A stretch of DNA of 7,438 nt from Massilia sp. UBA2604. GTDB taxonomy: Bacteria > Pseudomonadota > Gammaproteobacteria > Burkholderiales > Burkholderiaceae_D. Positions 1 to 5,082 of this stretch are shown piece after piece. Each line of letters opens with the position of its first letter. The stretch's first letter is position 1. The notes below the pieces were generated by a model. It had not been told where the DNA came from and did no database searches. It saw only the letters and a list, made by a program, of their open reading frames with translations. The stretch covers positions 1 through 7,438 of the forward strand of contig DDKG01000111.1 of NCBI GenBank assembly GCA_002339265.1, read 5' to 3'. The position numbers and the translations under genes were made by a program.

Positions 1-49
1 CAAGCAGTCGAACAGCATGTCCTCGATGGTCATGTCGCTGCTGCAGTAA
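1..49 (+). CDS. Flagellin, C-terminal end only (truncated by the window edge)
   Basis: The first complete codon is at 2 and the TAA stop is at 47-49, encoding 15 residues (KQSNSMSSMVMSLLQ). These 49 bases are identical to the last 49 bases of the complete flagellin gene downstream (1019-1067), so this is the 3' end of a tandem paralogue on the same strand. The residues form the end of the C-terminal D0 helix, which packs in the core of the filament and carries the polymerisation surface. A terminator follows, so this gene is probably transcribed separately from the next. The full length and how far the identity extends cannot be seen. Confidence 0.9.
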   Translation, partial: KQSNSMSSMVMSLLQ

Positions 50-61
50 TCGTCCCGGGGA

Positions 62-76
62 CCGGGTTCGGCCCGG
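62..76 (+). repeat. GC-rich hairpin preceding the flagellin terminator (copy A)
   Basis: CCGGG (62-66) pairs with CCCGG (72-76) around a TTCGG loop. It lies between the flagellin stop codon and the T-tailed terminator. A hairpin in the same relative position, with different bases, follows the second flagellin (1081-1096). It may protect the mRNA 3' end or assist termination; that role is inference. Confidence 0.45.
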
Positions 77-85
77 GCGCCAGAG

Positions 86-115
86 AAAAAGGCCATCCCT
101 GCGGTTGGCCTTTTT
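86..115 (+). terminator. Rho-independent terminator of the upstream flagellin gene
   Basis: AAAAAGGCCA (86-95) pairs perfectly with TGGCCTTTTT (106-115) around a 10-base loop. The 3' arm contains a run of five T. It lies 36 bases after the flagellin stop codon, where an intrinsic terminator is expected, and separates the two flagellin genes into distinct transcripts. Confidence 0.85.
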
Positions 116-159
116 CGTTTCTGAACCAGGCGTCATGGAAAATATTTCTCAAAAGAATT

Positions 160-186
160 TAATGCCAGCGAGAAATTTGCCGCCTT
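160..186 (+). promoter_or_regulatory. Candidate sigma-28 (FliA-type) promoter for flagellin
   Basis: TAAT (160-163), then 15 bases, then GCCGCCTT (179-186). The enterobacterial FliA consensus is TAAA-N15-GCCGATAA, so the spacing is exact, with three of four bases matching in the -35 element and the GCCG core of the -10 element intact. An A/T-rich stretch lies upstream (about 139-163). Transcription would start near 193-197 and leave a leader of about 45 bases. No sigma-54 GG-N10-GC pattern was seen here. Class 3 flagellar genes such as flagellin normally use this sigma factor. The -10 half is degenerate, so this is a candidate only. Confidence 0.45.
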
Positions 187-199
187 ATACAGTTGAGAG

Positions 200-214
200 C
201 GAGTGACGCACTCG
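200..214 (+). promoter_or_regulatory. 5'-UTR hairpin upstream of flagellin
   Basis: CGAGTG (200-205) and CACTCG (209-214) form a perfect 6-bp stem with a 3-base loop (ACG). It lies in the predicted flagellin leader, 15 bases upstream of the Shine-Dalgarno site, which it leaves exposed. It could stabilise the 5' end of the mRNA or serve as a regulator binding site. Function is not established. Confidence 0.4.
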
Positions 215-229
215 AAACCGCAACCCATC

Positions 230-234
230 AGGAG
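230..234 (+). promoter_or_regulatory. Shine-Dalgarno site of the complete flagellin gene
   Basis: AGGAG lies 5 bases before the ATG at 240. The strong match and good spacing fix the start codon and suit a highly translated structural protein. Confidence 0.85.
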
Positions 235-239
235 TTACC

Positions 240-1067
240 ATGCTGAGCCTTCACACCAATAACGCCGCCCTGTCCGCGCAGAATTCGATCTCGCGCACCC
301 AGAGCACGCTGTCGACCTCGATGACCCGCCTGTCGACCGGCTATCGCATCAATTCGGCGATGGACGACGCCGCCGGCCTGCAGATCGCCTCGCGCCTGAA
401 GGCCCAGACCTCGGGCATGACCGTCGCCATGCGCAACACCCAGAACTCGACTTCGATGCTGCAGACCGCCGAAGGCGCGCTGGACGAAGTGTCGAACATG
501 CTGATCCGCATGAAAGACCTGGCCACCCAGGCTGCCGACGCCTCGTCGACCGATGACGACGTGACCGCTATGCAGGCTGAATACGATGCGCTCGGCCTCG
601 AACTGGACAACATCATGACGAACACGACTTTCGGCGGCAAGCCGCTGCTGGATGGCGGCACCCTCGATGCGGCCATGACTTTCCAGATTGGCGCGTCGGC
701 TAGTGAAACGATGTCCGTCAATCTGAGTACCGAGCTTGGCGAACTGGTGACCGCCATCGGCACTGCTACCCCCGCCGATGCTCTCGACACCGCTGGTACC
801 GCCATCGGCAACCTGACCGACGCGCTGGATAAGGTCGGCGTCGTTCGCTCGGGCCTGGGTGCCGCCGCCAACCGCCTGGAACACGTGTACAACAACCTGG
901 CCAACATCAGCACCAACACCAAAGCCGCCACCGGCCAGATCATGGACGTCGACTTCGCCAGCGAAAGCGCGAACATGACCTCCAATCAGATGCTGCTGCA
1001 GGCCTCGACCGCCATGCTCAAGCAGTCGAACAGCATGTCCTCGATGGTCATGTCGCTGCTGCAGTAA
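240..1067 (+). CDS. fliC: Flagellin, short (275 aa), complete
   Basis: This is the structural subunit of the flagellar filament, exported through the flagellar type III apparatus and polymerised at the tip. Residues 1-140 form the conserved N-terminal D0/D1 region, with LSTGYRINSAMDDAAGLQIA at 31-50. Residues 196-275 form the C-terminal D1/D0 region, with IMDVDFASE at 234-242. Only about 50 residues separate them, so the exposed D2/D3 domains of long flagellins are essentially missing. Positions matching the TLR5 contact patch of Salmonella FliC appear kept (R90, L94, E114); this is from memory, not an alignment. The C-terminus is rich in Met and Ser. The ATG at 240 is supported by AGGAG at 230-234. 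A paralogue lies immediately upstream, and each gene has its own terminator. Ser/Thr residues around 150-195 are possible glycan acceptors, given the vioA/vioB-like genes next door; this is inference. Whether it belongs to a polar or a lateral system cannot be settled here, so fliC is used generically; lafA is the alternative. Confidence 0.95.
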   Translation: MLSLHTNNAALSAQNSISRTQSTLSTSMTRLSTGYRINSAMDDAAGLQIASRLKAQTSGMTVAMRNTQNSTSMLQTAEGALDEVSNMLIRMKDLATQAADASSTDDDVTAMQAEYDALGLELDNIMTNTTFGGKPLLDGGTLDAAMTFQIGASASETMSVNLSTELGELVTAIGTATPADALDTAGTAIGNLTDALDKVGVVRSGLGAAANRLEHVYNNLANISTNTKAATGQIMDVDFASESANMTSNQMLLQASTAMLKQSNSMSSMVMSLLQ

Positions 1068-1080
1068 CAGCTTGCGCGAT

Positions 1081-1096
1081 CCCGGTTCGCACCGGG
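1081..1096 (+). repeat. GC-rich hairpin preceding the flagellin terminator (copy B)
   Basis: CCCGGT (1081-1086) and ACCGGG (1091-1096) form a perfect 6-bp stem with a TCGC loop, 14 bases after the flagellin stop. It is the counterpart of the hairpin at 62-76. The two differ in sequence but keep the stem. Confidence 0.45.
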
Positions 1097-1106
1097 CTGA
1101 AACGAC

Positions 1107-1133
1107 AAGGCCAACCGCGAGGTTGGCCTTTTT
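1107..1133 (+). terminator. Rho-independent terminator between flagellin and the converging vioB end
   Basis: AAGGCCAACC (1107-1116) pairs perfectly with GGTTGGCCTT (1121-1130) around a GCGA loop and runs into TTT, giving five T in a row at 1129-1133. It terminates the flagellin transcript. The - strand operon ends 19 bases away (vioB stop at 1152-1154) with no other terminator visible, so the same hairpin may also serve that operon. Its T-tract on the - strand is weak. Confidence 0.85.
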
Positions 1134-1151
1134 CATGGCGCAGCTACCGTT

Positions 1152-1835
1152 TCAAACGTCCTGCCAGCCCACCGGACGCCGCTTGACGACCCGCGCCGGC
1201 ACGCCCACCGCGATGCATGCATCCGCGACCGGGCCGGTGACCACGGCGCCGGCGCCGACGACGCTCCAGGCGCCGACCGTGCAACGCGGTATGACCGAGC
1301 AGCCGGTCCCCAGCTCCGCGCCCTCGCGCAGCAGGACATTGCCGGCGACGTGCACGCCGGGCGCAAGGGTGACGAAGTCTTCCAGCACATCGTCATGGGC
1401 CAGCGTGCTGCCGACATTGACGTGCACATGGGCGCCGATCCGGATATCGGTGGTCAGCATCGCACCGGCGCAGATGAGCGCGCCCTCGCCCAGGGCGACC
1501 GCGTCGCCGATCCACGCGCGCGGGTGCACCAGGGCCGGAAACGGATTGCCGCCCTGGGCGCGGATACGCCGCACCACGGCGCGGCGCGCCGCGGGCGCGC
1601 CCAGCGCCACGACGACGTGGACCTCGGGACGGCCTGCCAGCCAGTCGAGACCGCCCAGCACCGGCAAGCCGGCCACCGCGGACGCCCCTTCCAGGCCGGC
1701 GTCGACCAGGAAGCCCCGGCAATCCCAGGTCGGCCGCAGCGCATTGATGTCGCGGACGGTCTGCAGCACCTCGCGGCCATGGCCGCCGGCGCCGAAGATC
1801 ACGAGCGGTCGAGGTGCGCTCAGGACTGCGCTCAT
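1152..1835 (-). CDS. vioB: VioB-like sugar N-acyltransferase (NeuD/PglD left-handed beta-helix family), 227 aa
   Basis: It probably acylates the 4-amino group of a dTDP-4-amino-4,6-dideoxyhexose using acetyl-CoA or another acyl-CoA in the cytoplasm. The N-terminal domain (about 1-95) starts with the Rossmann-like glycine motif FGAGGHG (14-20), which in PglD-type enzymes binds the nucleotide sugar. From about 100 to 217 there are imperfect hexapeptide repeats of a left-handed beta helix, ending in GVPARVVKR (211-219). His147 in GSTLAHDD (142-149) aligns by motif with the catalytic histidine of PglD. The ATG overlaps the vioA stop as ATGA (1832-1835). No convincing Shine-Dalgarno lies upstream, so translation is probably coupled to vioA. 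Pairing with a VioA-like aminotransferase favours VioB. A PglD- or NeuD-type enzyme with another substrate, or an O-acetyltransferase, remains possible. The family is secure, the exact substrate less so. It is the last gene of the - strand operon. Confidence 0.82.
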   Translation of the reverse strand: MSAVLSAPRPLVIFGAGGHGREVLQTVRDINALRPTWDCRGFLVDAGLEGASAVAGLPVLGGLDWLAGRPEVHVVVALGAPAARRAVVRRIRAQGGNPFPALVHPRAWIGDAVALGEGALICAGAMLTTDIRIGAHVHVNVGSTLAHDDVLEDFVTLAPGVHVAGNVLLREGAELGTGCSVIPRCTVGAWSVVGAGAVVTGPVADACIAVGVPARVVKRRPVGWQDV

Positions 1836-2944
1836 GACTGCACGACGAGGCGCACGATGCGCTCGACATCCGTATCGCCCAGGTCGGGGTAGATCGGCAG
1901 GCACAGCACCGCGCGCGCCGCGGCCATGGCGACCGGCAGATTGTCGCGCTGTGCGGACGGCAGCCCGCGATACATCGGGAACTCGGTGATCAGGGGATAG
2001 AAGTAGCGCCGCGCATGGACGCCGGCGTCCTTGAGCTTCCGGTACAGCGCATCGCGCCCGAGCGGATGCTCGGGGCCCACCAGGATCGGGAAATAGGAAT
2101 AATTGGCCACGCTCTCGCCGGCGTCGTCCAGGCAGCGGATGCCCGCCACGCCGGCCAGCCGCTCGCGGTACAGCGCGTCGATCGCACGACGGCGCGCGAT
2201 CGCCCCATCGACATGGCGCAGCTGCAGCATGCCGAAGGCCGCATTGATCTCGCTCATCTTGCCATTGATGCCGGGCGCGACCACCGTGACCTCGTCGACG
2301 AAGCCGAAATTCTTGAGGTGGTCGATGCGCTGCTTGGTGCGCGCGTCGGGGCACACGATGGCGCCGCCCTCGAAGGTGTTGAACACCTTGGTCGCGTGGA
2401 AGCTCAGCACCGCCAGGTCGCCATGCCGCAGGACGCTGCCGCCGGCGTCGCGCACGCCGAAGGCATGGGCCGCGTCGTAGATCACGCGCAGGTTGTAGTT
2501 GTCGGCGATCTTCTGGATCGCCTCGACGTCGCAGGGATGGCCGTAGCAGTGCACCGGCATGATGGCCGTCGTCTGCGGCGTGATCGCGGCCTCGATCCGG
2601 GCCGGGTCCAGGTTCAGCGTGCGCGGATCGACGTCGACGAACACCGGCTTGATCCCGTTCCACAACAGCGAATGGGCGGTGGCGACGAAGGAATACGGGG
2701 TGGTGATCACCTCGCCCGTGATGCGCAGCGCCTGCAGCGCCGTCACCAGCGCCAGTGTGCCGTTGGAGAACAGCGCCAGGTGCTCGACGCCGAGATAGTC
2801 GCACAGGGCGCGTTCGAGCTGCTGGTGGAACGGCCCGCCGTTGGTCAGTATCCGGTTGTCCCAGATCTTTTCCAGGTAGGGCAGGAATTCGTCCAGCGGC
2901 GGCAGATGCGGCCGCGTGACGTAGATCGGAGTGTCCTTGCTCAT
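1832..2944 (-). CDS. vioA: VioA-like dTDP-4-keto-6-deoxyglucose aminotransferase (DegT/DnrJ/EryC1/StrS family), 370 aa
   Basis: PLP-dependent sugar aminotransferase. VioA converts dTDP-4-keto-6-deoxy-D-glucose plus glutamate to dTDP-4-amino-4,6-dideoxy-D-glucose (dTDP-viosamine). Visible elements are SNGTLAL (60-66, cofactor phosphate region), the cofactor aspartate D157 in IYDAAHAFGV, and the Schiff-base lysine K186 in SFHATKVFNTFEGGAI (181-196). NGKMSEINAA (227-236) is the family's second conserved block. The HATKVFNTFEGG form resembles VioA. QdtB/FdtB 3-aminotransferases usually carry a YPxKNLGA-type motif and WecE a HETKN-type motif. These comparisons are from memory. The length is normal for the family. 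The ATG at 2944 has a strong AGGAG (2951-2955) 6 bases upstream. The gene starts 35 bases after flhA with no terminator between them, so it is probably read through from the export operon. It overlaps vioB by 4 bases. Its position beside flagellin genes suggests a role in flagellin glycosylation; O-antigen synthesis is the main alternative. Confidence 0.87.
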   Translation of the reverse strand: MSKDTPIYVTRPHLPPLDEFLPYLEKIWDNRILTNGGPFHQQLERALCDYLGVEHLALFSNGTLALVTALQALRITGEVITTPYSFVATAHSLLWNGIKPVFVDVDPRTLNLDPARIEAAITPQTTAIMPVHCYGHPCDVEAIQKIADNYNLRVIYDAAHAFGVRDAGGSVLRHGDLAVLSFHATKVFNTFEGGAIVCPDARTKQRIDHLKNFGFVDEVTVVAPGINGKMSEINAAFGMLQLRHVDGAIARRRAIDALYRERLAGVAGIRCLDDAGESVANYSYFPILVGPEHPLGRDALYRKLKDAGVHARRYFYPLITEFPMYRGLPSAQRDNLPVAMAAARAVLCLPIYPDLGDTDVERIVRLVVQS

Positions 2945-2976
2945 ACGCTTCTCCTGTGCGAATCGAGCGTGTCCAT
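2941..2976 (-). other. Possible 11-codon coupling micro-ORF between flhA and vioA
   Basis: An ATG at 2976-2974 begins three bases after the flhA TGA, in the same frame. It reads 11 codons (MDTLDSHRRSV) and stops at a TGA (2943-2941) that overlaps the vioA ATG as ATGA. Its tandem AGG AGA arginine codons are the vioA Shine-Dalgarno itself. The arrangement could pass ribosomes from flhA to vioA by termination and reinitiation. It has no strong Shine-Dalgarno of its own and is short enough to occur by chance. No protein function is claimed. Confidence 0.25.
2951..2955 (-). promoter_or_regulatory. Shine-Dalgarno site of vioA
   Basis: On the - strand AGGAG lies 6 bases before the vioA ATG. It is clearly stronger than the sites before flhA and vioB, so vioA can initiate independently of flhA although it lies in the same apparent operon. 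Confidence 0.75.
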
Positions 2977-2979
2977 GGT

Positions 2980-5082
2980 TCAGCCCACGGTCCCCACGAT
3001 CGACACGTCGCGGTTCTCGGGAATCTCGTTATACGACAGCACGTGCAGGCCCGGCGCGAACAGGCGCGCGTAACGGGCCAGCAGCGGGCGCACCTGCGGC
3101 AGCACCAGCAGCAGCGGCGGCGTGTGCTGCTGCTTCATCTGCTCGCGCGCTACCGGCATATTAATCTGCAACTGCGACAGCAGCTGCGGATCGATCGGGT
3201 AATTATCCAGCACCACCTTGCCGCCGCCGGCCTGGCGCGCCTGGTTCAGGGAGCCGAGCAGCATGTTTTCCAGTTCGGCCGACAGGTTAAAGGCCGGCAT
3301 GTCCTTCTTCTTGCCGAACAGGGTCGACACGATCTGGCGCCGCAGCGCGCAGCGCACCTCGGCCGCCAGCAGGATCGGATCCTTGGTCGTCTCCGAACTG
3401 TCGAGCAGGGTGGTGGCGATCACCACGATGTCCTTCAGCGACACGCCTTCGGCCAGCAGCACGCGGAACACGCGCAGCAGCTGGGTGTGCGTCAGCGCCT
3501 TTTCCAGCGCCGCCGCCAGCTTGGGCGACAAGGCGGTCAGGCGCTCCAGGATCGCCGGCACGTCCTCGTGGCGGAACAGCTCGTGCAGGTATTCGCGCAC
3601 CACCTTGGAGACGTGGGTCGCGATCGCGCTCGGCACCTCGACCACCTGGTAGCCCAGGCCCAGCGCATGCGCCTTCTGGTCGGGCGTGATCCAGGTGATG
3701 GCCATGCCGTAGGCCGGCTCGATGCCGGGGACGCCATCGAGTTCGCCATACACGTTCGGCGACGGGATCGCCAGCAGGTGCTCGGGCATCACCTCGGCCT
3801 CGGCCACCACGGTGCCGGACAGGCTGATCGAATACTGGGTCGGGCGCAGCGCCAGGTCGTCGCGCACCCCGATCGCCGGCAGCAGCATGCCCATCTGTTC
3901 CGACAGGCTCTGGCGCACGCCCTTGATGCGCTTGGACAGCGGCTCGCCCTGGGCGCGGTCGACCATGCCGACCAGCTTGTAGCCGACCGCCACCGTGACC
4001 GGCTGCACCACCGGCAGGGCCTGCCAGTCGAGGTCCGGGACGCGCTCGTCGCGCAGCGCGGCCTCGATTTTTGCCACGCCGGCGACGTCGGGCGCCTTGA
4101 TCCGGCCGCCGACCTTCCAGCCGGCGAAGGCCAGCACCGCCGCCGCCAGCGCGAAGAACAGCCATGGCATGCCCGGCACCACCGCCATCAGCAGCATGAC
4201 GCCGGCCGCCGAGTACAACACGCCCGGCTGGGCCAGCACCTGGTTGCCGACCTGCTGTTCGAGGTCGCCCGATTCGCCGATGCGGGTCACCAGGATCGCA
4301 GCTGCCGCCGACAGCATCAGGGCCGGGATCTGGGCCACCAGGCCGTCACCGATGGTCAACAGCGCATACACGCGGAACGAGTCGCCCAGGGCCAGGTCGT
4401 ACATCAAGGCGCCGATCGCGACGCCGCCCACCAGGTTGATGATCAGGACCAGGATCGAGGCGATCGCGTCGCCGCGCACGAACTTCGAAGCGCCGTCCAT
4501 GGCGCCGTAGAAGTCGGCTTCGGCGGCGACGTCCTTGCGCCGCGTGGTGGCCTGTTCCTGGTTGATCAGGCCCGCGTTCAGGTCGGCGTCGATCGCCATC
4601 TGCTTGCCCGGCAAGGCATCGAGCGTGAAGCGCGCCGAGACTTCCGAGATCCGTTCCGCGCCCTTGGTCACGACGATGAAGTTAATGATCATCAGGATCA
4701 CGAAGATCACCAGGCCGACCACGAAGTTGCCGCCGATGACGACGTTGCCGAAGGCTTCGATCACCTGGCCGGCCGCATGGGTGCCCTCGTGGCCGTGCAG
4801 CAGCACGACTCGGGTAGATGCAACATTGAGCGCCAGCCGCATCAAAGTCGCGCCCAGGATCACGGTCGGGAATACCGAGAAGTCGAGCGGACGCTTGGCC
4901 GTCACCGCGACCAGGATCACGATCAGCGACAGCACGATGTTGAAGGTGAACAGCACGTCGAGCAGGATCGGCGGCAGCGGCAGCATGATCATGCCCAGCA
5001 GCGCGATCAGGAATACCGGCGCGGCGAACTTGTGCCGCCGCAGCTCGCCGACGAAGGCATTGATGGTATTCGTGAAGTTCAT
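2980..5082 (-). CDS. flhA: FlhA, flagellar type III export gate protein, 700 aa
   Basis: FlhA is the large export-gate subunit. Its membrane part uses the proton motive force, and its cytoplasmic part forms a nonameric ring that docks chaperone-substrate complexes. Residues 1-325 carry about eight hydrophobic segments and the FHIPEP hallmarks: MRLALNVASTRVVLLHGHEG (81-100), EVSARFTLDALPGKQMAIDA (147-166) and GDGLVAQIPALMLSAAAAIL (245-264). A linker (about 326-360) leads to the cytoplasmic domain, ending in SYNEIPENRDVSIVGTVG. The length is typical. The chaperone-pocket block reads EPAY (455-458) where Salmonella has DPAF, a conservative change. The ATG at 5082 overlaps the flhB stop as ATGA (5079-5082), and its Shine-Dalgarno is weak, so coupling to flhB is likely. 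A longer open frame upstream is the flhB antiframe and is ignored. vioA follows instead of flhF/flhG. A lateral-type orthologue (lfhA) is possible. Confidence 0.97.
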   Translation of the reverse strand: MNFTNTINAFVGELRRHKFAAPVFLIALLGMIMLPLPPILLDVLFTFNIVLSLIVILVAVTAKRPLDFSVFPTVILGATLMRLALNVASTRVVLLHGHEGTHAAGQVIEAFGNVVIGGNFVVGLVIFVILMIINFIVVTKGAERISEVSARFTLDALPGKQMAIDADLNAGLINQEQATTRRKDVAAEADFYGAMDGASKFVRGDAIASILVLIINLVGGVAIGALMYDLALGDSFRVYALLTIGDGLVAQIPALMLSAAAAILVTRIGESGDLEQQVGNQVLAQPGVLYSAAGVMLLMAVVPGMPWLFFALAAAVLAFAGWKVGGRIKAPDVAGVAKIEAALRDERVPDLDWQALPVVQPVTVAVGYKLVGMVDRAQGEPLSKRIKGVRQSLSEQMGMLLPAIGVRDDLALRPTQYSISLSGTVVAEAEVMPEHLLAIPSPNVYGELDGVPGIEPAYGMAITWITPDQKAHALGLGYQVVEVPSAIATHVSKVVREYLHELFRHEDVPAILERLTALSPKLAAALEKALTHTQLLRVFRVLLAEGVSLKDIVVIATTLLDSSETTKDPILLAAEVRCALRRQIVSTLFGKKKDMPAFNLSAELENMLLGSLNQARQAGGGKVVLDNYPIDPQLLSQLQINMPVAREQMKQQHTPPLLLVLPQVRPLLARYARLFAPGLHVLSYNEIPENRDVSIVGTVG

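Noticed and set aside
228..1136. 302-codon frame on the - strand over the flagellin gene.
   Set aside because: Gly/His/Arg-rich shadow of the flagellin frame, with no recognisable domain and no ribosome site. The + strand product is an unmistakable flagellin.
1212..1223. 12-bp palindrome GATGCATGCATC inside vioB.
   Set aside because: It lies within conserved coding sequence, is not repeated in the window and has no context for a regulatory or attachment site. Chance is sufficient.
1836..2804. Upstream extension of the vioB reading frame through vioA, giving a 550-residue protein.
   Set aside because: The extension is Arg/Ala-rich out-of-frame translation of vioA. The ATG at 1835 in an ATGA overlap gives a normal family length and N-terminus.
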